DNA of 64,000 bases from a virus. The notes under the pieces were generated by a model. It had not been told where the DNA came from and ran no database searches. It saw only the letters and a program-made list of their open reading frames with translations. Made by a program: the position numbers and the translations under genes. Below, piece after piece: positions 35,721-45,098 of the stretch. The stretch covers positions 1 through 64,000 of IMG/VR virus record IMGVR_UViG_3300027859_000006. One strand, given 5' to 3'. The number at the start of each line of letters is the position of its first letter. Positions within the stretch are counted from its first letter, which is position 1.

Positions 35721-36364
35721 TATAGAACCGTACCTCTAAGTGCTAGAGAAAAGCCTTGCACTAGTCCTGAGGCAGTGACCTCTTCGCGAGGCTTATCTCC
35801 TACTAGTACGCATTTAAATTTAATTTCATTTGGCTCAAGCTCAGTGGTATTATCAATAGGACTGTCTATTACACAATGTAGTGTGTAACGCACGGAAGTA
35901 CTAATGTTCTCTACCTTGATAACTTTATAGATTCTATCGTTACCTGATAGTTTTAAGTAATCCCCTGCCACTAGAGTACCTCCTAAGGACGTTCTATTAG
36001 CTACCTCTATAGTTTGAGCATTAATTTTTGTTATGAGACCCTGCCCAAGTTGAGGGCCAGATCCTACCCAAGCCCCGTTTTTAGGATTCGCTCTGTCAGG
36101 AAACCTGACATAGAACCTTGACGCCGAGCCTTGTAAAGAACTAAGAAAAACCCCTAGTTCGTTGTAAGTTTCAGGCAACATACTGTTGTATGATAAGCTG
36201 ATGTTCCAGTAGTTCCCACCTTGGTAAACTGCAATTGTAGAACCCCCGTTTAGTTCCGTTGATTGAACAGGTGCAATATCGTATATTGTCTGAGATGCCC
36301 AACCCGGCCCTACAGGTGTAGTAGTGGGGTCTGGCAATTGTGGAATTGATGTATTGTAAGCCAC
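35720..36364 (-). CDS. Distal tail (Dit-like) protein
   Basis: 214 residues, GTG start 6 bp after AAGGAGG. It is beta-rich (NYWNISLSYNSMLPETYNEL; GVFLSSLQGSASRFYVRFPD). The order tape measure, this gene, hub is that of distal tail proteins, which form the ring between tube and hub. The size fits. It has its own consensus promoter 27 bp upstream, so the tip genes 36,364-25,058 may be transcribed apart from the tape measure. Assignment is by position and size. Confidence 0.55.
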   Translation of the reverse strand: MAYNTSIPQLPDPTTTPVGPGWASQTIYDIAPVQSTELNGGSTIAVYQGGNYWNISLSYNSMLPETYNELGVFLSSLQGSASRFYVRFPDRANPKNGAWVGSGPQLGQGLITKINAQTIEVANRTSLGGTLVAGDYLKLSGNDRIYKVIKVENISTSVRYTLHCVIDSPIDNTTELEPNEIKFKCVLVGDKPREEVTASGLVQGFSLALRGTVL

Positions 36365-36391
36365 GAGTTACCTCCTTAATTTGTACTTACT

Positions 36392-36419
36392 ATTATACGC
36401 AATAAACAAGTTTTGTCAA
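36392..36419 (-). promoter_or_regulatory. Sigma-70 promoter for tail-tip operon
   Basis: On the minus strand: TTGACA (36,419-36,414), 16-bp spacer, TATAAT (36,397-36,392). It follows the tape measure terminator and drives the tail-tip and fibre genes. Confidence 0.85.
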
Positions 36420-36451
36420 TACCTAACTTCGCATATTTTTTAAAGGCACAA

Positions 36452-36480
36452 AAGAAAAAAGCGCAGGGATAACCCTACGC
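36452..36480 (-). terminator. Terminator after tape measure gene
   Basis: On the minus strand GCGTAGGG pairs with CCCTGCGC around TTAT and is followed by TTTTTTCTTTT. The stem overlaps the tape measure stop codon (TAG at 36,477-36,475). Confidence 0.85.
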
Positions 36481-39400
36481 TTCTAAAGATGCCAAAGTGA
36501 AACCTTTGGAGTTGGCCGCTCTTTCTAGAGCTTCCCAAATGTCGTCTGACCTATCAACAATACTTTGACTATCTAGAGCTGTAATGTTTAGGTTAAGATT
36601 GTTTTTGGTAACTGGTTTAGACTCAGTTTCAGATTCTGATGCTGGTTTAACGTATAATGGTTGAGTTGGAACAATTTGCTCTGCTCCTCTCTCACCTACA
36701 GTTATAGAACCACCACCTGATCTACCAGGAGTAAAGTTATTAGCCCCTGTACCGAATCCAGACTCTCCACGTAAATAGGATAGCTCACCCATAGATGCTC
36801 CCATAGAAGTATCTACAGCATTGTTTCTAGAACCTACTGAAAGTGATAAGCCTCCAGTGTCTGCGTCTAATGCTGCTAATTGTCCAGCGGATGCTTTCTT
36901 AATGTTGTTAACTTGCATTAACCCCATAGCACCTATAGCTGCTGACATAGCAATGTTCGCAGGGAACGGAACTTCTGCCATTGTTTTCATAATAGCAAGT
37001 GATGTAGACATAGCAGTTTGAGCAATACTAGACTTCTCTTTCTCTTTAATCTTTTTCTTCTCTAAGGCTCTAATCTTAGCTAAGGATTCTTGAGATTTAC
37101 CGTCACGTTTTTTCTCTGCCGCAATTTGGTTGTCTATATCAGTAATGATACCTTGAGTCATTTCACTAAATAGTGAGGACGCCATTGTACCTACTGCTAT
37201 TATACTATCTGAGAAGTCAGATAACGCTAGTTCCTGACCGCTTGCTACTAGCTCAGTAACGTTAGTCATAGTGTCTGCAATAGTTCCAGACATAGCTATA
37301 AATTCGTTCTGTAAGCTTGTTAGGCCAGGTACTGAACCTGCTACTTCAGAAATAGCAGAACCTATTTCTCTATAAGCAGCTGCCTCTTCCTTGGCTAGGG
37401 CTATTCTTTCGGCTGCGTCAGCTGCCATAACCTCTGCGGATAGAACTTGAAGTTGTTGTGGGTCAGCTTTGTTTATTTGAGCTTCTCTAAGTTTAGCACG
37501 CGCAACATTTAAGTCTAGAGTAGCTTGTGCGGAAGCTCTAGCTGCCTCGGTCTCTTCGTTAAGTCTTCTATTTCCCAAGGACTCTCTGTTTCTAGCAGTA
37601 TTATCCATGATAGAGTTTATTGAAGAATCTGCTTCGGCTTGTCTTAAAGCTGCTTGAGCCTTGGCTAACTCTTTGTAGTACCTAACTTCATCTTTAAGTA
37701 AGTCAACTTTACTCTGTTGAAGTATTTCCGCCTCAGTTTGAGTACTGCTTAGTGCTTTCATAGTAGCCAGTAGCTTATCTTCCGCATCTAGTTCTTGCTG
37801 TATCAGTTCATACTTATCCCTGTATACTCCTAAACCTGCGGATTCAAATCTGTTAGCTGCTAAAGTATTGTTAAGCTTAACTTGGTTAATCTTCTCTAAC
37901 TGCTTTTGGTACTCAATCTGCTTCTCTAGTAAGTAGATTTCGTTGCGCTTCTCTCTCATAGCTTCAACATTCTTCTTATCTGCTTTATCCATAAAGTCTA
38001 GAAGATTTTTTTGAATGTCTAACTGTGACTCTAGTCCTTGTAGCTGAGAGTTTCCTTGTAGCGTGTTATCTAGAGCTGCTGCTGATAATGTAACGGATAA
38101 GTCTCTAACTTTTTCGTTTAACTTTTCAGCATACTCGTACAGTTCGTCAAAGCTATTTATAGTAGCATCTAACCCTAAAGATTTAGATATTTTTTCAAAC
38201 TCTTCTCTAGTTTTAGCAGTTACTACTCCAATACCCTGTATTACTGTAGGTATATTAGCTTCTCTAAGGCTCATAGCAGTCTTGACAAATTCGGACATAG
38301 GCCCACTTACTTGCTGAGAACTATTTGCTAAAGATTCCATATCTCTAGCTGCAATCTCAAAGTCTCTGTTAAATGCTATGATAGCTGCTCCCATTTCAGC
38401 TATTTTATCATCGCTGAAACTGGACACTGCAATTCCTGCTTCCCCTAGGACTTTATAGTAGTCGCGAAGTGACGTGGTTGCGGCGTCTACCGTAATTTTT
38501 TGTCTCTCTAGTGCTTGTTCAGTATTGTCCAGCCCTGGGATTAGCCCTACTAAGCTATTAGACAATTCTTTAATTTCATCAGAGAATACATATAATAAAC
38601 TACCTATAGCGGCGGTAGCTATTAAGAATAGTGGATTGGTTAGCATTGCTACTGTTGCTGCTTTAACCGCAGATCCTATAGCAACAAATCCACCGGCTAT
38701 AGCTGCTAATGCAATAGGTATTCTACCTGCTGAAAGAACGGTTAGAGCTATAGCATTGGCTCTAGCTGCATTAGTTAGTCCTACAACCGCTTTAGTAGCA
38801 GTTACAACTGCTGGAGTTAGTGCTGAGATTAGCGTTCTAGTAGCATATACTGTAGTAATGGCTACTAGAGCTTGCATAGCTATGGTAACGTTTTCAACAG
38901 TAGATTTTGACTTTTCTATATGTTCGGAAGTATCTTCGGTTATACTACCTAGCTCTTTAGTAGATTTACTAAGTTCGGAAGCAGCAACCAGAGCCTGACC
39001 CCAGTGTTCGCCTTCTAGAGCATTTTTAAGAGTGTCTTGGGACTCTACTACATCATCGGTAGCAGCCTTAAACTTATTAGTCTGGTTTATTGTGGTTAAC
39101 AGAGAAGTCCCAACTTTTGCTAAAGGCTCTAATATCCTAGAAAGCCCTACTAGCATGTTGTCAATAGCGTTCTTCGCTGCAACACCTAGTTCTTCCCATT
39201 TAGTAGCTCCCGCATCAATACCGGAGAATCTAGTATCTAACTGGCGTTGAACCTCGTTAGTTAGTGCTAGCTGACGTTCGTAATCAGATAATTCGTCTAC
39301 GGTTTTATCCACCGTTTTAGCATATGCTTCAAAAGCTGGTGTCAATCTTGTAACAACACCTAGTTCGTCAAATAGTTCAATCTCTTGTTTAGATATACCG

Positions 39401-40386
39401 CGAAGTACCCTGTCCATAGAGTCATTGAAATCTCTACCTAGTGCGATTGACGCTTTACGTGCCCCTACTGTTAAGTTCTCTAACTGTTCCGCAGTAAAGT
39501 TAAATGCAGCACCTTTAGTAGCAAATGACATACTTTCCCTAACTGACAATGCGCCTTGAGAAAGCTCTGACATATCTCTAGCTAGACCTTTAACGTTAAT
39601 ACCTGAAACGGCTGCCGAGAAGCTAGCTGTTTGAGTCATTAGTCTGTCGAAGTTAGCAGCTTCATTTAGTACCCTAAATGCTTCTGAAACTGCGTAAACG
39701 TTAATAGCTATACTAGCGTACGCAGATGTTAAAGGGTTCATAGAGAACGCTAGTTCACTAAAAGCCCTCTTCTGGTTTCTTCCACTACCTGCTAAACCTC
39801 TAGCAGAGTTATTGAAACTTTCTTGGTTTTGGGTAGCTTTGCCCACGGATTTACTGTATTCGTTCATAGCTTGAGCAGAAGCTTGAGTTGCATCCCTAGT
39901 AGTCTTTAAACGTTTAGCAGTTTTACCAGTACTCTCTTCCATAGCTTCTAGTAATATGTTGGATATTCTTGCACGTTCTCCAATGTTGTTTAACGCTACT
40001 ACTACTTGATTTAACGTTTTTTCTAAGGACTGCATCCCTACTGCCCCTGTAGTGCTATCGTTTACGCTTTTAAGCGACTTGGCAGCACTAGATGCTGTTT
40101 TGTTAACCATGTCTAGTGTTTTGTTAACTTCTTGCATCCTTTTCTGGTAGGTTTCCAATCCTTTGGTTTTTATCTTATTAGCACTCATAGAGGAGTTAAT
40201 AGTTTTCATACTATTAGACATTGACTCTAATGCGGTGTTAATGGACTTGAAACTTCTACCAGACCCTTTGACTGTTTCTATAACAGCTTTAAGGTTTTCA
40301 TTAAGCTTACCAGACTCACGAGCAGCAGCGGTAATATCCTTACCACTTACTTTAATCATTATGTCTCTTATATTTCGTTGTGCCAT
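36475..40386 (-). CDS. Tail tape measure protein
   Basis: 1,303 residues, the longest gene of the window. Long alpha-helical and coiled regions at both ends (KGLETYQKRMQEVNKTLDMV; ADKKNVEAMREKRNEIYLLE) flank a hydrophobic Ala/Val/Ile-rich centre near 515-600 (AIALTVLSAGRIPIALAAIA), as in other tape measures that insert into the host membrane. It sets tail length and forms the channel for DNA. It follows the tail chaperone genes and precedes the distal tail gene. The C-terminal segment has a Gly-rich linker (TGGLSLSVGSRNN). Confidence 0.9.
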   Translation of the reverse strand: MAQRNIRDIMIKVSGKDITAAARESGKLNENLKAVIETVKGSGRSFKSINTALESMSNSMKTINSSMSANKIKTKGLETYQKRMQEVNKTLDMVNKTASSAAKSLKSVNDSTTGAVGMQSLEKTLNQVVVALNNIGERARISNILLEAMEESTGKTAKRLKTTRDATQASAQAMNEYSKSVGKATQNQESFNNSARGLAGSGRNQKRAFSELAFSMNPLTSAYASIAINVYAVSEAFRVLNEAANFDRLMTQTASFSAAVSGINVKGLARDMSELSQGALSVRESMSFATKGAAFNFTAEQLENLTVGARKASIALGRDFNDSMDRVLRGISKQEIELFDELGVVTRLTPAFEAYAKTVDKTVDELSDYERQLALTNEVQRQLDTRFSGIDAGATKWEELGVAAKNAIDNMLVGLSRILEPLAKVGTSLLTTINQTNKFKAATDDVVESQDTLKNALEGEHWGQALVAASELSKSTKELGSITEDTSEHIEKSKSTVENVTIAMQALVAITTVYATRTLISALTPAVVTATKAVVGLTNAARANAIALTVLSAGRIPIALAAIAGGFVAIGSAVKAATVAMLTNPLFLIATAAIGSLLYVFSDEIKELSNSLVGLIPGLDNTEQALERQKITVDAATTSLRDYYKVLGEAGIAVSSFSDDKIAEMGAAIIAFNRDFEIAARDMESLANSSQQVSGPMSEFVKTAMSLREANIPTVIQGIGVVTAKTREEFEKISKSLGLDATINSFDELYEYAEKLNEKVRDLSVTLSAAALDNTLQGNSQLQGLESQLDIQKNLLDFMDKADKKNVEAMREKRNEIYLLEKQIEYQKQLEKINQVKLNNTLAANRFESAGLGVYRDKYELIQQELDAEDKLLATMKALSSTQTEAEILQQSKVDLLKDEVRYYKELAKAQAALRQAEADSSINSIMDNTARNRESLGNRRLNEETEAARASAQATLDLNVARAKLREAQINKADPQQLQVLSAEVMAADAAERIALAKEEAAAYREIGSAISEVAGSVPGLTSLQNEFIAMSGTIADTMTNVTELVASGQELALSDFSDSIIAVGTMASSLFSEMTQGIITDIDNQIAAEKKRDGKSQESLAKIRALEKKKIKEKEKSSIAQTAMSTSLAIMKTMAEVPFPANIAMSAAIGAMGLMQVNNIKKASAGQLAALDADTGGLSLSVGSRNNAVDTSMGASMGELSYLRGESGFGTGANNFTPGRSGGGSITVGERGAEQIVPTQPLYVKPASESETESKPVTKNNLNLNITALDSQSIVDRSDDIWEALERAANSKGFTLASLEA

Positions 40387-40403
40387 TAATTATTACCTTA
40401 TAT

Positions 40404-40435
40404 AAAAAAGGCCCTAAGCCTTTCGACCTAGAGCC
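40404..40435 (-). terminator. Terminator between tail chaperone and tape measure
   Basis: On the minus strand GGCTCTA pairs with TAGGGCC around GGTCGAAAGGCT and is followed by six T. It sits inside the virion operon 18 bp before the tape measure start. A second small hairpin, GTGAA/TTCAC, is at 40,442-40,461. It probably lowers tape measure expression relative to the tube protein. Confidence 0.75.
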
Positions 40436-40481
40436 AAACGTGAAACACAGGTGCTTCACTCCAGAGGATAACTTTGTACTC

Positions 40482-40790
40482 CTAGCGACCCTTGCTGATT
40501 TCTTTTTTAGCTTTCTCAACAGAGTTTTTCACATTAATTCTGTCTAGGTGTAGAATTGCTTCCGTTATCTCCATTCTGCTCCAAAAGTCCGTTATTAAGT
40601 ATGTATCTAGTAAGAACGGTAGAGCAGATACGTTTTTTCCTGCGTAAGTACTAACATTACCTCCTGTATACGTATCTGGAAGCTTAGAGTAAATCTCTAG
40701 AGAGTCCTGTACAAACTGAGGCAAGTCCGAAAAATCCGGTGGCATCTTGTCAGGGTCAGGTTCATCACCCATACGCTCACAGATTTCCAA
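40482..40790 (-). CDS. Tail assembly chaperone, second frame (GT-type extension)
   Basis: The frame is open from 40,883 down to the stop at 40,482. The shown start (TTG, 40,790) has no convincing ribosome site, while the upstream codons (SNLSKGLELLDKYQS and on) look coding. The more likely product is a fusion made by a +1 (or -2) frameshift from the gene at 40,855-41,271 within 40,855-40,883. TTT C just before CGC allows a +1 slip of the Phe tRNA, and GGAGAG allows a -2 slip GAG to GAG. The domain is acidic and helical with Pro (DPDKMPPDFSDLPQFVQD). In lambda and many relatives the G/GT pair guides tape measure assembly. Confidence 0.65.
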   Translation of the reverse strand: MEICERMGDEPDPDKMPPDFSDLPQFVQDSLEIYSKLPDTYTGGNVSTYAGKNVSALPFLLDTYLITDFWSRMEITEAILHLDRINVKNSVEKAKKEISKGR

Positions 40791-40854
40791 GTACTGTTCT
40801 TTAGTAATATTATGCTGCTGGTTGCTTTGGTATTTATCTAGTAGCTCTAAACCC

Positions 40855-41271
40855 TTACTTAGATTGCTCTCCGCGAAAGTATTTTAGTTTAAACGCCACC
40901 TCGTTTACCCAAGCTTCAAAAGCAGTACTGTTTTTGATAAGCATTACAGCGTTGTCATGGGTATAAGGAATTTCGTCTTCATCCTTAACCGCGTCGTCGT
41001 CAACTGGTAGTAAGTCTTTAACGTACTCTCCTGTCAGACCTTCCCAACCCTTGATAGCAGCATTGGTGAACTTCTCTGCGAATTTGTTCTCGTCTAGAGT
41101 TTCTTCCATGCTAGAGTAGCGGTCTGACATTCTTGTAACTGTACAGTCTTTGCGAATTTTGTTCGCTAACTGTCTGCTTATTAGACCAATTTTAACTTTA
41201 AATCCTTTGTAACCTGGGAACTCTAGTTCCGCAGTTTTTGATTCCTGTAATACATCTTTTAAATTAACCAT
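40855..41271 (-). CDS. Tail assembly chaperone, first frame (G-type)
   Basis: 138 residues. It lies between the tail tube genes and the tape measure gene, with a second overlapping frame downstream, as in lambda G and HK97-like tail chaperones. An N-terminal strand pair (ELEFPGYKGFKVKIGL) is followed by a helical domain, a common shape for this class. AGAGGAAAT lies just upstream of the ATG. It is present in the infected cell but usually not in virions. The role is inferred from place and the frame overlap. Confidence 0.65.
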   Translation of the reverse strand: MVNLKDVLQESKTAELEFPGYKGFKVKIGLISRQLANKIRKDCTVTRMSDRYSSMEETLDENKFAEKFTNAAIKGWEGLTGEYVKDLLPVDDDAVKDEDEIPYTHDNAVMLIKNSTAFEAWVNEVAFKLKYFRGEQSK

Positions 41272-41278
41272 ATTTCCT

Positions 41279-42145
41279 CTAGATTATTATTTGTGAGTCT
41301 ACGCTATTTAGTAGCTTAAAGTCTGAAACCGACTGTAGTACTCCTGAGCCAAAATCAGCTCTCTGTGTTATGTTGCAATGTCCTAGGTTGACTGTTATGT
41401 AGTCGCCTAGGGATATAGATACTGGCACATCAGGTAAATACTTAGGCTCTTCAGTCCCTCTTTTTATAGTTGTTATATTACCCGCTACTGCCAAGTTTGA
41501 CCCTACTACATCTTCAGGAATAAACATAGTTCCAGAAAATGCGTCGTGTACTGATTGATTATTTAGCCAGTTTATATCTCTAGTCAATTCTAAGGTAGCA
41601 CCTGCTACTCTAGAAACATCAATACCTGGTACGGATGCTGAGATATAGGCGTTTGTAAATGACCCTTGAGAGTATAATGTTCCGTTAGAAGGTAGAACTA
41701 TTGAATCCATCATAGAAGTAAATCCTCTAGCTGTCACAGACATACCAAGAACTCCTCTAGGATTTAGTTTAAAGCTAAGATTTTCTAGTACCACATTATC
41801 TATGAATACTATCTTTGCTCCTAAATCTACGTAAACATCAAACTTTTTAGTCAACTGTCCATTAACTGCTGGGAAGTTACCGGAGGCATCAAAGCCGTAC
41901 CATTCCAAGACTTTTTTCTCAACTGTAATATTATCGCTGAAATACATTTCAAAGTCAAAAGAGCAATTAGACTTGGCATTTACATAAGTTTTGTTATTAA
42001 TAGCTACTGGGTTATGTACTGTTGATACATCGTACCCTCGCTCAATAAAGGTTTCGGAGAAGTTAAAGTCCGCTACCTTTAGCAGATAGCGGTCAGTACC
42101 GTCGTCTATAATGAGCTTAGAGCCTCTTTTAAAACTAAAGCTCAT
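41279..42145 (-). CDS. Tail tube-like protein
   Basis: 288 residues, beta-rich (KLIIDDGTDRYLLKVADFNF; DVYVDLGAKIVFIDNVVLEN). Its place between the major tail protein and the chaperone genes, and its strand/loop texture, suggest a second tube-fold protein such as a tube initiator or minor tail protein. There is no motif to prove it. AAGGAG lies 5 bp before the ATG. Confidence 0.5.
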   Translation of the reverse strand: MSFSFKRGSKLIIDDGTDRYLLKVADFNFSETFIERGYDVSTVHNPVAINNKTYVNAKSNCSFDFEMYFSDNITVEKKVLEWYGFDASGNFPAVNGQLTKKFDVYVDLGAKIVFIDNVVLENLSFKLNPRGVLGMSVTARGFTSMMDSIVLPSNGTLYSQGSFTNAYISASVPGIDVSRVAGATLELTRDINWLNNQSVHDAFSGTMFIPEDVVGSNLAVAGNITTIKRGTEEPKYLPDVPVSISLGDYITVNLGHCNITQRADFGSGVLQSVSDFKLLNSVDSQIII

Positions 42146-42154
42146 TTAGTCTCC

Positions 42155-43306
42155 TTATCGGAAAAACGTAATGTTTACTTCGTCACCGTCGTCCATATCA
42201 GCGCTACTAGGAATACCTTTAAATTCTAGAGACTGAGATATGATAGAGTCTACTGAAACAGCTGGAATACCAATGTGCGCTTGAGGAAGGTTTACTTCCA
42301 CACGGCTACTATTAGATTTACCACCTAGTTCAAAAGTGATGTTAGAAACGTTAATAACGTTTTTGTTCTGTACCATTTGTTTTAGTAAGTCCGCAGAACC
42401 ATAAGCGTTTGCGTCACTAGAACCGTCGGCCAGACCAACACCGTCACGTAGGTAACTATCCATTGTACCAGATACATCAAATGTACCAGTGAATGAACCC
42501 ACCGGAGTATCTACTTCAGCTAGTGTTGAAGGGGTTACATAACTGATGTTGTTATTGATAGTTAGTGAACCACCGGTTAGAGCAATACGGTAGTATGAAG
42601 TAGTACCACCAGCATTAGATTGCATAGTAACAGTTGTTAACTTACTTAAGATGTAAGAACGGTCGGGTGGAATACCTACGAAAGAATCTGCTGTAGGTAG
42701 ATCAGGATTGAACGTTTCCGCGGTAGCCGACATAAATGCAGGAGCTGCGATTTCAACCATCTCTGTACCTTGTCCAGACCAGTTAGTCATAGCAATGTCA
42801 GCAATGTCTAGAGGTATGGAAGCTTCGTTAACCTGAGCTTCTTTAACTAGATAAACTTTGTTATCAATCTTAAAGTAAAGGTTAAGCTTAGTCAGTACGT
42901 GAGCACCGTTTTTAGTGAATCCGATTTTAAACTCTGAACCTGTTGAGTAAACGTCAGTTTGACCAGCATTACCTGCGCCATCACCTTGCAGTTCAAGAGG
43001 AAGGTCATTGCTAGTTGCTAGAGCATGCCATAGGATAGCATCTAAAGCATATACATCACCGTTTACTAAGTACGGGTTTAAGTATGTTGAGAAACTCCAG
43101 TCAACAGGGTCTAGATTAGTATTGAAACGTCTAGAACCACGAGTTGGTGTAGGGCCTGCCTCTTCTGGGGAAATATCCTCAGAAGCCATGTTCTGACCTA
43201 AACTATACCCGTCTTGAATTGGGATCTCAAATGTATTTGAGTTATCGTGTCCAGTGTCCACTGTACTAACCCAAAGTCTGGTATTACGTGATAAATTTAA
43301 AGACAT
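42155..43306 (-). CDS. Major tail protein
   Basis: 383 residues, beta-rich with Thr/Ser/Asn-rich strands (NTRLWVSTVDTGHDNSNTFE; TDVYSTGSEFKIGFTKNGAH). Codon choice here is less AT-extreme than in its neighbours, as is usual for an abundant virion protein. It has a strong AGGAG. Order terminator - this gene - chaperones - tape measure is that of the major tail tube protein. The C-terminal third may be an extra surface domain (ELGGKSNSSRVEVNLPQAHI). Confidence 0.7.
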   Translation of the reverse strand: MSLNLSRNTRLWVSTVDTGHDNSNTFEIPIQDGYSLGQNMASEDISPEEAGPTPTRGSRRFNTNLDPVDWSFSTYLNPYLVNGDVYALDAILWHALATSNDLPLELQGDGAGNAGQTDVYSTGSEFKIGFTKNGAHVLTKLNLYFKIDNKVYLVKEAQVNEASIPLDIADIAMTNWSGQGTEMVEIAAPAFMSATAETFNPDLPTADSFVGIPPDRSYILSKLTTVTMQSNAGGTTSYYRIALTGGSLTINNNISYVTPSTLAEVDTPVGSFTGTFDVSGTMDSYLRDGVGLADGSSDANAYGSADLLKQMVQNKNVINVSNITFELGGKSNSSRVEVNLPQAHIGIPAVSVDSIISQSLEFKGIPSSADMDDGDEVNITFFR

Positions 43307-43317
43307 TAATTATTCTC

Positions 43318-43785
43318 CTAGTAATCTCTTCTTTTTTCATATTCTACAGAGAGTAGTATCTCCCCAATTCCTTGAGGCTGTAATAGACCTTCATCTGTAG
43401 TGATAGACAATATAGTGTTGGATATAGTTTTATGGGTCTCCTGACCACTACTTGTAATTAAATTATACGCCATATCCAAATTCTTGTCAAAAAACTTTTC
43501 TAAGTCACCAATGATTTGCTCAAGTTCCCCTTGGGCATCATCTTGGTTTTTTACATATACTCGTACAGCAACTTCAAGCCTACAAAGGGTAAAGTTGGAG
43601 GGCATGTCTTCTCTAGTCTCAGGCCCAGGAGTAACAGTAATAGTAGGGAAATTCTCTATATCTTGGAAATGTCGAACTCTAGATTCCACATTACCGTACA
43701 TGTTAGTAAGGTAATCCCCAGTACCGTTTAACACTTGTTGTAACTTTTCTACATATGCGACTGGAATCGCTATTCTGGCATTCAT
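43318..43785 (-). CDS. Tail terminator-like protein
   Basis: 155 residues: an N-terminal helix (IPVAYVEKLQQVLNGTGDYL), a central beta region (RLEVAVRVYVKNQDDAQGEL) with a following helix, and a C-terminal ILLSVEYEKR strand. That is the shape of gpU-type tail terminators, which stop tube growth and join head to tail. It overlaps its upstream neighbour by 4 bp. Assignment is by fold pattern and place. Confidence 0.55.
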   Translation of the reverse strand: MNARIAIPVAYVEKLQQVLNGTGDYLTNMYGNVESRVRHFQDIENFPTITVTPGPETREDMPSNFTLCRLEVAVRVYVKNQDDAQGELEQIIGDLEKFFDKNLDMAYNLITSSGQETHKTISNTILSITTDEGLLQPQGIGEILLSVEYEKRRDY

Positions 43786-44492
43786 CTAAAGTCACCATTA
43801 ATAATATTGCCGTGTTTGTTTCTTCCTGAGTACACGCTAAATCTAGTATTAGCTAAATCTTGGTCACTTATTAGTAACGATAAAGCATCAGCTATTGCGT
43901 TAGAGAATATATCCCTAGGGTCACGGCCTTTCTTATACTGAGCAAATCCCGGTTCAAATGTTTGATACGGGTAATGCAAATAAGTAAAGTGTATGCTACT
44001 TCTCTTTAGGTTAAAGCTAGTAATATTAACAGAGTTAGCTAACCTACCAGTCCTAAAGTTTAGTGTGTTTCCGTACTTGTGCCCTTTCATAATTTCTTTA
44101 GCTTTTATCTTAACCATACTATTAAGAAGAGTAGCTAATTTAAGAGCACCAATAAATCTTCCAGACCTAGAGCGAAGTGCTTGAGCCGACTTGGTAACAT
44201 TGATCCTTTTAGTTCTAGAGAAACCTTTTATCTTGTTACCTGTGCTGTCACCTACTATAGTAGATACAATACCATCGACTTCAGATTCTAATACCTCTAT
44301 AGCAGCATCTATAATTTGCTCTATACTTTTCTCCGAGGTTTCTATTCCTCTAGAGTCCAATGTATAAGCTAAATCTGCTCCACGCTCTACTAACATTTCC
44401 CTGTATTCTTGAACTCGTCCTAAAGCTATAGAATCTAAGAGTTTAGCTTCTACTAATTTTCGATATTCTAAATCTAGGAAACTGGTAAACAT
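43782..44492 (-). CDS. Head-tail joining / tail completion protein
   Basis: 236 residues. The C-terminal part is basic (KGRDPRDIFSNAIADALSLL), and the middle holds GRLANSVNITSFNLKRSSI, a pattern found in HK97 gp10/minor tail completion proteins (xTGxLxxSxxxxxx). The helical N-terminus is longer than usual. It overlaps the next gene by 4 bp. The role is inferred from place between connector and tail terminator. Confidence 0.55.
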   Translation of the reverse strand: MFTSFLDLEYRKLVEAKLLDSIALGRVQEYREMLVERGADLAYTLDSRGIETSEKSIEQIIDAAIEVLESEVDGIVSTIVGDSTGNKIKGFSRTKRINVTKSAQALRSRSGRFIGALKLATLLNSMVKIKAKEIMKGHKYGNTLNFRTGRLANSVNITSFNLKRSSIHFTYLHYPYQTFEPGFAQYKKGRDPRDIFSNAIADALSLLISDQDLANTRFSVYSGRNKHGNIINGDFR

Positions 44493-45034
44493 TATAACAC
44501 CCTGAACATATCTAATATAGTTCTAATGTGACTTGGTAAAATACTAGCATCAGTAAAGTCTACTGACTGTCCGTTACCTATATCTTTAGACTTATTAAAT
44601 TCCCTTTTATCGTAGTAAGTTGTTAGCTCTACTGCCGCTTGTTTAAGTGCAAAAGGCACTACAGTATACCCGTAGGTATAGTCAACAATAAATGCTCTAG
44701 GATTTCTAGGTAGGTTTATTGAAGGGTCGATTAGTTCTATCGTGCCCTCTTGAGGGTGCAGAATGTATTGGGAAGAATCAAGCTCTTCGGTATACTCAGA
44801 TGACCTTTTAATCCCTAAATACTCTACACTTATGATAGGAGTATCTGGTAATATGATGTAGTAATTGCTTTGGTTTAGTCGTACTCCGGTAGCTACCGAA
44901 CCGCTAAAACTAACTTGACAGTATTCTTCTATAATACTATTAACAGCATCAATTAAAGGCTGGAGCTGAGTATCTTGTTTAGGATTGTTTATACCCTTAA
45001 ATAATTTGTATTCGTTTAGAGTTATAACACTCAT
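44492..45034 (-). CDS. Head-tail connector (HK97 gp6-like)
   Basis: 180 residues from ATG at 45,034 after GGGAGC; a start at 45,064 would lie in the terminator hairpin. N-terminal helices (LNEYKLFKGINNPKQDTQLQ; IDAVNSIIEEYCQ) carry the gp6-like pattern of a short helix, DxxLxxLIxxAxxxIExYC, followed by strands (YYIILPDTPIISVEYL) and a final helical part (ALKQAAVELTTYYDKR). It should form the ring below the portal. It lies directly after the capsid gene. Confidence 0.65.
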   Translation of the reverse strand: MSVITLNEYKLFKGINNPKQDTQLQPLIDAVNSIIEEYCQVSFSGSVATGVRLNQSNYYIILPDTPIISVEYLGIKRSSEYTEELDSSQYILHPQEGTIELIDPSINLPRNPRAFIVDYTYGYTVVPFALKQAAVELTTYYDKREFNKSKDIGNGQSVDFTDASILPSHIRTILDMFRVL

Positions 45035-45046
45035 ATTTGCTCCCAA

Positions 45047-45080
45047 TAAAAAAGCCCCACCCAAAGGTGGGCAGGGCTTC
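45047..45080 (-). terminator. Terminator after capsid gene
   Basis: On the minus strand AGCCCTGCCCACC pairs with GGGTGGGGCT around TTT (one bulge) and is followed by six T. It ends most transcripts after the abundant capsid mRNA; the connector genes beyond must rely on readthrough, since no promoter was seen. Confidence 0.85.
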
Positions 45081-45098
45081 TGTTTTAAGTATTATCTA

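Noticed and set aside
38474-38998. 174-residue plus-strand frame opposite the tape measure gene
   Set aside because: Antisense shadow; its Ala/Val/Ser composition mirrors the hydrophobic centre of the tape measure.
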